From assembly GCA_018340805.1 (NCBI GenBank), contig JACMZG010001914.1, positions 23,970,012 to 24,034,011 on the forward strand: 64,000 nucleotides of DNA, written 5' to 3'. How positions within the stretch are numbered: the stretch's first letter is position 1; each line of letters opens with the position of its first letter. The notes under the pieces were generated by a model that searched no databases, was not told the DNA's origin, and was given only the letters and a program-made list of their open reading frames with translations. The position numbers were made by a program, and so were the translations under genes. The DNA comes from Microvelia longipes (Eukaryota > Arthropoda > Insecta > Hemiptera > Veliidae). Below, piece by piece: positions 36,290 to 46,388 of the stretch.

Positions 36290-36532
36290 GAATCACCTAC
36301 CATCGATACTTGCCGTTGGATATGAATATCCCTGGATCGGTTTCGGCTTTACGCCATCTCAACTAATTAACTTATATCAGTGAATAACTTCTAGTCTCAA
36401 TATGCACGACGTGCTTTCTAAAGATGATCTTTAGATGGCTTCAGAAAGCCCACCTGCTGATGATGGCGTTAAGCCGAAACCGGTGCAGGGATATTTATAT
36501 CAAACAGCAAGTATCGACGGTACCTGATTCTT
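36290..36532. mobile_element. Inverted-repeat element with GCCGAAACCG arms
   Basis: gaatcacctaccatcgatacttgc and ggtttcggctttacgccatc (36,290-36,359) are opposed by gatggcgttaagccgaaacc and gcaagtatcgacggtacctgattc (36,461-36,532). Arms are about 70 bp. The atggcgttaagccgaaaccg word is typical of dispersed repeat 3' ends in several invertebrates, from general recollection. Confidence 0.6.
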
Positions 36533-36805
36533 CAACTTTCGGTAAATACAATCTCTTTAATCCAGAGTTAGTGTTTGAACAAACTGTGTTCAACACAATA
36601 TTTCGTGTTGAAATACAGCGTTCAAAAGGTATGTTGAGTGAATTAAACAGCGTTCTTCTCGGTGTTCATCTTTAGATTAAATCCGATGATGTTTTAAGAT
36701 TATTGTTAACTTAATATATATTCAGTAGGTATTAACCATTTGTTAAATTATTTATTAATGATTCAATAGATCACTTAATGCTTTGTTTAGCAAAAGATCA
36801 ATCTT

Positions 36806-36807
<2 letters not shown>

Positions 36808-36855
<48 letters not shown>
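36808..36855. repeat. (TA)n microsatellite
   Basis: Alternating TA. It is followed at 36,898-37,010 by a short run of ttgtgccaaaa/gtcatcc repeats. Confidence 0.85.
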
Positions 36856-36857
<2 letters not shown>

Positions 36858-37149
36858 TTGAATCATACATTTCTGAGTCAAAACTTTATAAATTACCCTC
36901 CTTTTGTGCCAAAAGTCATCCTTGTGCCAAAATGACATCTTGTGCCAAAACTATATATAAAATCATCCTTTGGTGCCACAAGTGCCAAAATATCATCCTG
37001 ACACAAAAGGATGGCATTTTAAGTACTATTTGATTCTTTAAGCCTGCAGATATTAAAATACCAACACTAAACTCTTATCTGTAATGTTGGTGTAGTATAA
37101 CTTGCTCAAACACCTTCTCGCCGCCTCAATAAGATTACATAACTTCACT

Positions 37150-39460
37150 AAAAAATGGCACATTAGGAGGGTAATTATATATAGTAAAAAAAGACACTTT
37201 AGGATGACTTTTTATAGTATATTGGCTCATCAGGAAGGCAATTTATAAACTTTAATTATTATATTCATTAATTAATTTGTAAAATCGTAAAATGGCAAAT
37301 ATCTCGTTAACGGTTGATCCTAGACAATTTTTGGCACTTTTCGACCCCCCTCGAAACCCCCATCTGGACTAAGCAAGACGATTCCAATTAATGATAAAAA
37401 ATTATCATTTGATACTACCGAGTTGCAAAGCAATCGCGTAGTCATAAAATGGCACATTAGGAGGGTAATTTATATAGTACAAAATGACACTTTAGGATGA
37501 CTTTTTATAGTATATTGGCTCATCAGGAAGGCAATTTATAAACTTTAATTATTATATTCATTAATTAATTTGTAAATTCGTAAAATGGCAAATATCTCGT
37601 TAACGGTTGATCCTAGACAATTTTTGGCACTTTTCGACCCCCCCTCGAAACCCCCATCTGGACTAAGCAAGACGATTCCAATTAATGATAAAAAATATCA
37701 TTTGATACTACCGAGTTGCAAAGCAAGCGCGTAGTCATAAAATGGCACATTAGGAGGGTAATTTATATAGTAAAAAATGACACTTTAGGATGACTTTTTA
37801 TAGTATATTGGCTCATCAGGAAGGCAATTTATAAACTTTAATTATTATATTCATTAATTAATTTGTAAATTCTTAAATTGGCAAATATCTCGTTAACGGA
37901 TGATCCTAGACAATTTGGGGCACTTTTCGACCCCCCCTCGAAACCCCCATCTGGACTAAGCAAGACGATTCCAATTAATGATAAAAAATATCATTTGATA
38001 CTACCGAGTTGCAAAGCAAGCGCGTAGTCATAAAATGGCACATTAGGAGGGTAATTTATATAGTAAAAAATGACACTTTAGGATGACTTTTTATAGTATA
38101 TTGGCTCATCAGGAAGGCAATTTATAAACTTTAATTATTATATTCATTAATTAATTTGTAAATTCTTAAATTGGCAAATATCTCGTTAACGGATGATCCT
38201 AGACAATTTTTGGCACTTTTCGACCCCCCCCTCGAAACCCCCATCTGGACTAAGCAAGACGATTCCAATTAATGATAAAAAATATCATTTGATACTACCG
38301 AGTTGCAAAGCAAGCGCGTAGTCATAAAATGGCACATTAGGAGGGTAATTTATATAGTAAAAAATGACACTTTAGGATGACTTTTTATAGTATATTGGCT
38401 CATCAGGAAGGCAATTTATAAACTTTAATTATATATTCATTAATTAATTTGTAAATTCTTAAATTGGCAAATATCTCGTTAACGGATGATCCTAGACAAT
38501 TTTTGGCACTTTTCGACCTCCCTCGAAACCCCCATCTGGACTAAGCAAGACGATTCCAATTAATGATAAAAAATATCATTTGATACTACCGAGTTGCAAA
38601 GCAATCGCGTAGTCATAAAATGGCACATTAGGGTAATTTATATAGTAAAAAATGACACTTTAGGATGACTTTTTATAGTATATTGGCTCATCAGGAAGGC
38701 AATTTATAAACTTTAATTATTATATTCATTAATTAATTTGTAAATTCGTAAAATGGCAAATATCTCGTTAACGGTTGATCCTAGACAATTTGGGGCATTT
38801 TTCGTCCCCGCCTTGATTTTTATATCTGAACCAAGCATGTTTTTTAAATATTAATAAAGAAATATTATTTGATACTACCGAGTTGCAAAGCAATCGCGTA
38901 GTCATAAAATGGCACATTAGGAGGACATTTTATATAGTAAAAAATGGCACTTTAGAATGACTTTTTATGGTATATTGGCTCATCAGGAAGGCAATTTATA
39001 AACTTTAATTATTATATTCATTAATTTAGTAAATTCGTAAAATGGGAAATATCACGTAAACGATTAATTTTAGACAATTTTGGGCATTTTTCGTCCCATC
39101 CTAGATTTTTCTATCTGAACCAAGCATGTCAATTTTAAATATTAATAAAGAAATATTATTTGATACTACCGAGTTGCAAAGCAATTGCGTAGTCATAAAA
39201 TGGCACATTAGGAGGACATTTTATATAGTAAAAAATGGCACTTTAGGATGACTTTTATGGTATATTGGCTTATCAGGAAGGCAATTTATAAACTTGCATT
39301 ATTACATTCAGTAATTAATTTGTAAATTAGTAAAATGGCAAATATCGCGTAAACGATTACTTTTAAACAATTTTGGGCACTTTTTGTCCCTCCCTCCTTA
39401 TGTATGTGAAAATTCTAAATATTTATTAATAAATATCATTTATTCTACCGAGTTCGTTTA
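37150..39460. repeat. Satellite array, ~293-bp unit, about 8 copies
   Basis: The phrase agtcataaaatggcacattag recurs near 37,440, 37,733, 38,026, 38,320, 38,612, 38,902 and 39,192, after a first partial unit starting at about 37,150. The middle units are about 97% alike; the last two are more diverged and the array decays at 39,460. Each unit contains atatcatttgatactaccgag, a box shared with both hammerhead repeats. Confidence 0.92.
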
Positions 39461-40600
39461 ATGAGTGCAAATAATGCTGTTTTGTGTAGTGTATAATGTA
39501 TGAAATAAATATGCGCATTTTCTTTGAAAAAATAAATAAACACATTGTGACGCTACTGCTCAGGTTATAGTTATTTACACGGCAAGAGGAAGAAGAAAGT
39601 TTTGCAGCTCAGGGCCAAGTTTTCACATAAAGCGAACCCACAGGTCCATAGCTCCTGAGGCTTTGCCGAGGAAGATAACTAAAATTAACTCCCAAGGCCT
39701 AGCCGAGGGAGACAGTACGAGACAATTGTCGTGTAATAAATTTTACCTTCGATTTGTATAAGATGTGAAATTTATTTCTTATTAATTTTTAAAATTTGCT
39801 GATGATGATGGGAATAAGAAGTTTGAATGGTTGTTAATAAGGATTGTAGGTAGAGGGTTTTTTTATTATTATGTACACATTCTCTATTTCATTCCTTACA
39901 TTTTTAGAATTTGTTCTCTGACTTTGATTTTATTCGGCATAGATGACTCTCTTATGGCCACTGCACTTGATTACTATGTATTTTTAAAGTTGTCACTGAT
40001 GCAACTGCATTGTCAAGAAGGGTCGCTGACGTTCTACACAGGCAAGGCTCTGTGTATATTTTAGGATCAGGGAGATTTAAATTGATGTTAGAATTATAAC
40101 GTTCATAGAGACGTAAATATGCATTTTTCGTCCCAAGGGGTCCCTAGGGACGTAAACATGAATTTTACGTCTCTAGAGACGTAAATATGTGTTTTACGTC
40201 CCTTGGGACGTAAAACCGTTTAGGGGACCAGGTCGCTATATATGAAAACCTAATTTAAAACTCAAGTCGTAGGTAAATAAATATTTAACGAAAAATTAAG
40301 CAAAAATTCAATTGACAAGCAAGAAAGCGCATATTAAAAGAAATTTACTCGGCTTGCAGATCTCCTAAATCAATTGACAACAAACATATAAATTCATAGT
40401 AAAAATCTATTGACAATGAGCAGTCAAATATTACTTGATCTTAAGATACTAATAATAAAAGATGAATAAGTTTCTAAAAAGTACATACAATGTCAAAAAT
40501 TAACATATTTATTATTTCACAACAATATTAATAAAACAATTATTGGATACTTTTTTTAAAAACTCATAATCATAAACCACGTAAAAATTAACCATATATT
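39461..40600. other. No gene seen; contains a palindrome cluster
   Basis: Ordinary sequence except for 40,110-40,216 (described separately). Open frames here lack recognisable content. Confidence 0.4.
40140..40216. repeat. Cluster of perfect palindromes built on ACGTCYC
   Basis: gtccctagggac (40,140-40,151); a 22-bp perfect palindrome with ctctagag at its centre (40,164-40,185); and a 12-bp stem gttttacgtccc/gggacgtaaaac with a two-base gap (40,191-40,216). A related half-site gagacgtaaat lies at 40,108-40,118. Confidence 0.85.
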
Positions 40601-40605
40601 GCCTG

Positions 40606-40606
40606 N
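40606..40606. other. Single ambiguous base, probable assembly join
   Basis: One N directly before the Copia 3' region (GC-hairpin remnant at 40,618-40,695). The Copia LTR is cut off here, so this may be a misjoin between repeat copies. Confidence 0.7.
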
Positions 40607-40774
40607 TTAGCTTACTCTAGCGCGCGAGCGCGGAGCGGGCGAGGCGCGAAGCGCCGAGACCGCGTAGCGGCTAACGGGCGGAAGGCCCGTATTTTTTTAT
40701 CAAACCAAACAAAGCAAACATTTAATAGAAATATTAAATATAAAGAAGCTAAATAAACTAACTTTGAAAAACTT

Positions 40775-41263
40775 TTAATTTAATAATTTTTCTTTGAATT
40801 TTAAAATTTTACTTTTAAAAGAGGTTTTGTTAAAATATCAGCCACTTGATTTTCAGTGTGACAATATTCTAATTTTATTAAGCCTGATTCCTCTTTTTCT
40901 TTAAGTAATGGTAACGTACATCAATGTGTTTACTTTTTCTATTCAATACCCCTGTTTTTACTAAGGTAATGGCACTTTGATTGTCAACTAACATTTTTGC
41001 CACACCTAAATTTTCCAAGAAGTTCTTCGATAAGGAACTTTTGATAAGTTAGTTCCCTTCCACATTCAGCAGCCGCTATATATTCAGCTTCTGCTGTACT
41101 CAGTGAGACAATTGGTTGTCTCCTTGAACACCATGTTATGGGAGTACATAGTAGATAATGAAACCTGTCGTGCTTCGTCTAGTTTTTTCACATCTAGCAT
41201 AGTCAGAGTCAGAATATGCCACAAGCTCTGGCTCTGGTCCCCTCCTAATATTTATTCCATCTC
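40775..41263 (-). pseudogene. Copia copy 2 RNase H domain, frame-broken
   Basis: Homologous along its length to 20,089-20,716. One-base deletions against that copy (near 41,270, 41,145, 41,010 and 40,901) break the frame. The DSDYAG-like, TAEAEY-like and ADILTKPL-like segments can still be followed in different frames. Confidence 0.85.
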
Positions 41264-42259
41264 CTAAAGTTCCTTTAGATACCTAAATATTTGTTTTACT
41301 TGGTTAATATTAGTTTCATTTGGTTTTGATATAAATCTGCTACAATAGCTCACAGCATAAGCTATGTCTGGCCTAGTCCTGTTTGCTAAATATAGTAAAG
41401 AGCCAACAGCTTCATGATAAGGAAATTTGGTGATTTTATCACTTGCTATGCTGTTATATTCATGATTTGTGATAGGTATTGCAGCAGGTTTACATTCAAA
41501 CATTCCAAATTTTTTAAGTATTGATTCTGTATATTTCTTTTGACTTAATTTTAGTCCATCATCAATTTCAGATATTTCTATTCCTAAAAATGATTCAATT
41601 TTTTCAGATATTACTATTTCAAAATCTTTGGCTATACTATTTAATAATGCATCTATTTTTGAAACATTATCACTTATTGCTATTCCATCATCAACGTATA
41701 TAGCAAGCATTAGCGATCCATCAGTAGATTTAAAGATGCACTGATCACTTTTTAACTGAATTAATCCATTTTTCTTAAGTGATTCGGTGAATCTTTCATT
41801 CCACCTTAGAGGCGCTTGCTTTAACCCATACAACGCTTTTTTAAGTTTGCAAATTTTATTTTTAATATCAAACCCTTCAGGTATATGCATATATACATTA
41901 CCTTTTACAAACCCATTTAAAAAAGCCGTTTTTATATCAAATTGTTTCATGTGATAATTGTTTCTTACTGCAATAGATAACATTAGTCGTATGGCTGTAA
42001 AATTTACAACTGGACTAAAATTATTATCAAAATCATCAGTTTGTTCAAATCCTCTTATAACTAACCTAGCTTTATATTTACCGCTATCTTTTATTTTAAA
42101 CACCCATTTGCTAGACAGTACTTTCTCTTGTCCAGCTTCTTTAGGATCTACATATTCCCAAGTTTCGTTTTCCATAAGAGAGTTTTTCTCATCTTCTATT
42201 GCTTTTATCCATTTTTCTTTATCGTTACCTGATACTGCTTCTTGGTATGTCAGCAGCAA
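41264..42259 (-). pseudogene. Copia copy 2 reverse transcriptase domain
   Basis: An open frame of about 330 codons with the RVT_2 (Copia-type RT) features: EAVSGNDKEKWIKAIEDE entry, KWVFKIKD, KARLVIRGF, FDIKTAFLNG, QAPLRWNERF, and the catalytic YVDD (YVDDGIAIS). The end SLLYLANRTRPDIAYAVSYC leads to RNase H. It makes cDNA from element RNA inside the virus-like particle. The frame ends early at a one-base change (LKEL then stop) where copy 1 continues through GDGINI. The upstream edge has lost its natural start because of the deletion at the integrase junction. Confidence 0.93.
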
Positions 42260-43085
42260 AATTGTTTATGTTTTCTTCATCATTTTTATTTTCGACTGAA
42301 TTATTTATTTCTAAAATTTTATTTTCCTTCATATTTTCGTGAACAATTTTCTCTTTTAGAACAGGTTTTATATCTCTAGATATTATTATTCTTCTTTTTT
42401 CAGCATCCCACAATCTATAACCATGTACACCATATCCAACAAAAATATACTTTTTGCTTCTCTGATCTAATTTTTTAAGTTTACCTAATTGTTTTGCATA
42501 TACTTCTGATCCAAAAATTTCAAGATTAGATACATTAGGTTTTTTATCGTACCAGAGTTCATAAGGTGTTTTGTCAACAGTTGAACTAGGACATCTGTTT
42601 AAGAGAAATGCTGCAGTACAAACTGCTTCACCCCACATACATTTTTGTAAACTTGAATCAAAAATCATTGCTCTTGCTCTTTCTAGCAATGTTCTGTTTA
42701 ATCTTTCTGCTTTACCATTTAGTTCTGGAGTGTAAGGTATTGTTCTTTCATTTTTAATGCCCTTCTTTTTACACCAGTCTATAAAATCTCTTGAATTATA
42801 TTCTCCACCATTATCTGATCTAAGTTTGTGAACTCTTAAATTCCATTTTGCCTCTGCTTCTTCAACATATTCTTTAATTACTTCTGGAACATCAGATTTA
42901 TTTTTGATCGGGTACACCATAGCGAAATGAGTGTAATCATCCAAGATTGTTACGAAGTAATTTTTATTATCCCACGTTGCAGGTTCTATTGGTCCACAAA
43001 CATCGGAATGCAATATTTCTAAAGGTCTTGTTGCTCTAGATCTTATTGTTTTAAATGTTTTCTTGTCAATTTTGATTTTACACAA
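42226..43085 (-). pseudogene. Copia copy 2 integrase domain
   Basis: Open frame with an rve-type core. The catalytic triad is visible as D in HSDVCGP, D in LRSDNGGEY and E in NGKAERLNR. The core is followed by the Copia-typical WGEAVCTAAFLLNRCPS and ELWYDKKPNVSNLEIFG segments. Integrase inserts the cDNA into host DNA. The frame is cut after NNFAADIPRSS, where a deletion joins it out of frame to the RT domain. The zinc-binding part just upstream (43,190-43,086: KKLGHCCVD then CDACVKSK) is in other frames because of one-base insertions in T/A runs. Confidence 0.92.
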
Positions 43086-43174
43086 GCATCACAGAAAAAA
43101 TCTTCTTAGTTTTGGTAGTTTTAATCCATCTGACATTTTTTCTAATTGATAAATACTGTCAACACAACAATGTC

Positions 43175-43420
43175 CTAACTTTTTATGAATATTTTTTTAC
43201 AATCTTCTTCGGCTAAGAATACAGATTCATCATCACTAATTTCTAGAGATATTTTGTACAGACCACGACTATCTTTCTGGCCTAATATAACTTGGTTTTT
43301 GTTTTTTAAATAAACGTTTTCTTTTTTAAATATTACTTCTCCTCCATTATTTGTAAATTCACTTACTGACAGTAAATTGTCTGTTAAATTTGGTACATAT
43401 AAGACTGAATTTAACTGCAT
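43175..43420 (-). pseudogene. Copia copy 2 protease-integrase linker / pre-integrase segment
   Basis: Open stretch with SVLYVPNLTDNLLSVSEFTN, the conserved VLYVP..NLLSV signature found between the Copia protease and integrase. The end shifts frame in an AT run near 43,190. Confidence 0.85.
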
Positions 43421-43437
43421 ATTTAATGATTTTATAT

Positions 43438-43613
43438 TTAAATTCCTTTACCAGTTGCTTTTAGAGATGCTCCTTTCTTTGCTGAAGTTATGTCAACATC
43501 CTCTGGTGTCACATTTTTAATGATTTTTCTACTTCCAGCCATTGTTGTAGAACAACCTGAGTCCACTATCCATTCACTTATTCGAGGAATATTTTCAAAC
43601 GATGCTTTGAATG
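43438..43613 (-). pseudogene. Copia copy 2 aspartic protease segment
   Basis: Contains ISEWIVDSGCSTTM with the DSG active site (43,563-43,555). It cleaves the Gag-Pol polyprotein. It is out of frame with gag, which stops at 43,614, and ends at TAA at 43,438-43,440. Confidence 0.88.
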
Positions 43614-44438
43614 CTATTTTGCTATGAGCTTCTTCTTTCTTTTATTCTTTCTGAAGAAACAATTTTCTTCTGTATGATTAATTTTCTTGCAAATTTTACA
43701 AAAAAGTTTAGTTTTACAATATTTTATTAAATGAGGACCTCCACATCTGAAACATTTTAACTTACGAATTTCATCTTTATTTTTAACTTGAGTTTTATTA
43801 ATTTTATCTTCAGTCTTACTGGTTCCAACTTTAAATGCATTTAGTTTTAGATCTACAGCTTCATCTTTTTGTCTGATTTCTTCATTTAATAATCTTGCTG
43901 TCAAATTTGACAATGTTCTTTCTGTTTGAATTGTTGATTCCCAGGCACTTGAAAAATGTTTGTATTTTGAAGGCAATACTGATATAATTTTTCCTATTAG
44001 CATTGTATCATCCATCTCAACTTCTAAAGATTTCAATCTGTATGCAATATGTTCTAATTTTGAAATGTAGGTCGAAATTCCTTCAGCTTCTTCAAATTTT
44101 AAGTTAAAAAATTCTTGCATTAAAGAACAAACTTGTTGTTCTGTATCTCGTTGAAACAAATTACTAAGTTTATCGTACATTTCTTTAGATGTTGTACATG
44201 TAAGAATATGGGAAATTAACTTTTTATCAATAGTAGTTGTAATTAATTTTTGAGCTTTAGCATCATTTAATCTCCATTCTGATTTCTCTGGTTCTAATCT
44301 TAAATTTTCATATACTTTCTTACCTGTTACTATTTCAAAAATTCCTTCGGCTTTGAAAAATATATCTATTTGGAATTTCCAGTGTTGATAATTTTCATTG
44401 TTAATCAATTTTATAATATTTTCTTCTTCTTTACCCAT
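43614..44438 (-). CDS. Copia copy 2 Gag-like protein
   Basis: ATG at 44,436-44,438 follows a 5' leader of about 50 bp after the primer binding site. An N-terminal UBN2/Copia Gag region contains YQHWKFQIDIFFKAEG and W.....KAQKLI, then a long helical middle (SYISKLEHIAYRLKSLE-like). A C-terminal zinc knuckle (CFRCGGPHLIKYC) and a second CKICKKINHTEENC follow. It forms the retrotransposon capsid and binds RNA. It ends in KNKRKKKLIAK and a stop. In relatives gag and pol form one frame, so a small indel near 43,620-43,640 probably separated them. Confidence 0.92.
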   Translation of the reverse strand: MGKEEENIIKLINNENYQHWKFQIDIFFKAEGIFEIVTGKKVYENLRLEPEKSEWRLNDAKAQKLITTTIDKKLISHILTCTTSKEMYDKLSNLFQRDTEQQVCSLMQEFFNLKFEEAEGISTYISKLEHIAYRLKSLEVEMDDTMLIGKIISVLPSKYKHFSSAWESTIQTERTLSNLTARLLNEEIRQKDEAVDLKLNAFKVGTSKTEDKINKTQVKNKDEIRKLKCFRCGGPHLIKYCKTKLFCKICKKINHTEENCFFRKNKRKKKLIAK

Positions 44439-44470
44439 TTCTTTTTTTTACTCTATTTTTACACTTTAAC

Positions 44471-44486
44471 TCCTGGGCCCATAACC
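44471..44486 (-). promoter_or_regulatory. Copia primer binding site
   Basis: Minus strand GGTTATGGGCCCAGGA directly after the LTR end. It resembles the GGTTATGGGCCCAG site of Drosophila copia (recalled), which is primed by an internal half of initiator Met tRNA. Confidence 0.8.
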
Positions 44487-44600
44487 CGTTAGATTTTTAA
44501 TATTAATTATACTGGACACTTCAATGGTATTTTTATAACTGATATATTATTTGACATAACATGACATTATAATAATAATTTAAACATCAAATATCTAACA
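44487..44600 (-). repeat. Copia LTR 3' portion (114 bp)
   Basis: Minus strand TGTTAGATATTTG to AATCTAACG, with 8-bp near-perfect terminal inversion and abutting the primer site. Either it is a complete short LTR, or it is the last part of an ~830-bp LTR that starts at the GC-hairpin cluster near 45,317. The second reading explains why that cluster also follows RNase H in both copies. Confidence 0.7.
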
Positions 44601-44923
44601 GTAGGAACACTCAATTGACAAGTTTGTGTTTATGATTTAAGTTGGGGGTCTCATCACTAGAGTCTTGAATAGCGCTAGTAGTAAAAATATATTTGCTCTA
44701 TTCTCTACTAGATTGTGCTGTAGTATTTTTTTTTAAAAACAAACAATTGTCAATCGTTTAGTAAAATAAAATAAAAGTAAACAAAGATCTATGTAAAAAA
44801 ATATGTGACAGTTTCACGCTGTCACCACTAGACTGTACTACTTGAGCCTCCTGCATCCCATCAACTATTTTTTTTTTAAATCTTTGAGTGAGCCATCTAT
44901 GTTAATATTGTTTATCTATGATC

Positions 44924-45061
44924 CTAAGTGACGGAAACGGTATTTTTATTTAAAAACAAAAATCATGAATATATTTTTGTTTATAATGCTTGTTAGTTTT
45001 AATATTATAGCATACTATTAATAATAAAGTATTAATAAAATCTTAATTAGTAAAATCAAAT
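44924..45061. repeat. Spacer shared by both Copia-flanking copies
   Basis: tcctaagtgacggaaacggt then aatcatgaatatattttt and tactattaataataaagtat match 19,321-19,761 in the same order; that copy carries about 300 bp of extra sequence. Confidence 0.65.
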
Positions 45062-45317
45062 TTGTGAGAAAGCCTCTCAGGCCCGCGAAGCGGGCCTGTG
45101 TGGAGAGGCTGTGAAAATTCGCTAGGTACATGGCAAAATGCCATGTAACAAGAACAATAATGAAACAACACATCATACAAAACAACAACAATGTGGCCGC
45201 AAAGCGGCCACAGGGAGGCACCCGGGCCGCGAAGCGGCCCGGTGGGCCGACGCTGCGGAGCGGACGAGGCGCGAAGCGCCGAGGCCGCGTAGCGGCTACG
45301 GGCCGAAGGCCCGTATT
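45062..45317. repeat. GC-rich triloop-hairpin cluster, copy 2
   Basis: Consecutive perfect stems with three-base loops: caggcccgc-gaa-gcgggcctg (nested inside agcctctc/gagaggct), acatggca-aaa-tgccatgt, gtggccgc-aaa-gcggccac, ccgggccgc-gaa-gcggcccgg, ggcgc-gaa-gcgcc, gccgc-gta-gcggc, acgggcc-gaa-ggcccgt. It accounts for the GC-rich open frames on both strands, which are not genes. Confidence 0.85.
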
Positions 45318-45629
45318 TAAAAATACGACATAAGTTTGTTGACTTTCGTCACTCATCAAATATTTAGCTTTGAGTTAAATAGCTTTTACGAGTAATCGTA
45401 CTGATAATAAATATTTTAATTAAGACAACATGAAATTAGCACTCCTCAATTTTTATGTAAATACTAATATTTACAGTTAGTTTGTGGATTTTGGAAAAAA
45501 ATGTACAGTAATTATTTAAATAAGAAATTTTTATAGTTTTAGCAAAATCATTATCATGTTATGTAAAATATACGCTGTTAATAGTAGTTTTTAGCTTTAT
45601 TCATTACAGTAATAAATAAATAAATAATA

Positions 45630-45630
45630 T

Positions 45631-45725
<95 letters not shown>

Positions 45726-45740
45726 TATAATATATATTAT
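45630..45740. repeat. (TA)n microsatellite
   Basis: About 110 bp of alternating TA with single-base interruptions, ending in a TTA run. The stretch 45,320-45,629 is AT-rich without features. Confidence 0.9.
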
Positions 45741-46388
45741 TATTATTTTTGAGTTTTACACCTTTCAGTGGTAATTAAAGGCGACAGCGGGCTATTTTAT
45801 TTGCCAAGGTGCCACTTTATTTTTATTTTGTTTTTTTTTCTGTCCGTATTATTATTATTATTATTATTATTTAATGAATGGTTATGCAAATCGACAGTAA
45901 AGTGTGTTTTAATTAATTGCCAGATTTTTTTTATTGACTAGGCTCATGAGTATTTAGTGTATAAGAACTGGGTAAACAGTTAAAGAAAGCAAAACTAAAC
46001 TGCGCAACTTTAAATAAAGCAAAACTTATAATATAAAAATAAAATGCAGTAAAGATGAAAGTCTTAATTGTTTCTCTTTTCTCCATTCAAGACGAAAAAT
46101 CTTGTACGCACCACGAGAGAAAACAGTCATTAACTCGCTCTTCTTCGCTTCAGGATTAAACCTAATTACCTCGGCTGAGTCTCAGGAACCAAAATTTTAA
46201 ACCCGGCAACGCCTCTGTGATTGAATAATAACTTTAGCTTATACCTCAGGGACCAACAAAAACCATGGGGCGTAATGACTCTGTTACCTCCCTTGATACG
46301 TATATAACTATTTTAAACAAGCGCACCGAGGCAGTCAATACATGTTGCTATGATTAGTATAAAGAGCCACGAAACCATGTCTATATTT

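Larger units (their letters stand above)
40775..44600 (-). mobile_element. Copia (Ty1/copia) LTR retrotransposon, copy 2, near complete but defective
   Basis: Minus-strand order: LTR end (44,600-44,487), primer binding site, gag, protease, integrase, reverse transcriptase, RNase H. This is the Copia order, with integrase before RT. Frame breaks occur near 43,615, 43,185, 43,110, 42,240 and 41,265 and within RNase H. At 42,240 the linker between integrase and RT is also shortened. The left end is lost at the N at 40,606. The element duplicates the 3' end seen at 20.1-20.7 kb. Confidence 0.93.

Noticed and set aside
37227..37234. CTGATGAG on the minus strand in every unit of the 293-bp satellite as an active ribozyme
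   Set aside because: No GAAA lies at the required distance and no helix II forms. Kept only as possible relationship evidence.
37150..39460. CRISPR array
   Set aside because: The 293-bp unit is repeated in full with no short repeats or unique spacers, and the DNA is eukaryotic.
41521..42299. Plus-strand open frames inside the Copia pol region
   Set aside because: Antisense shadows of the reverse transcriptase frame.
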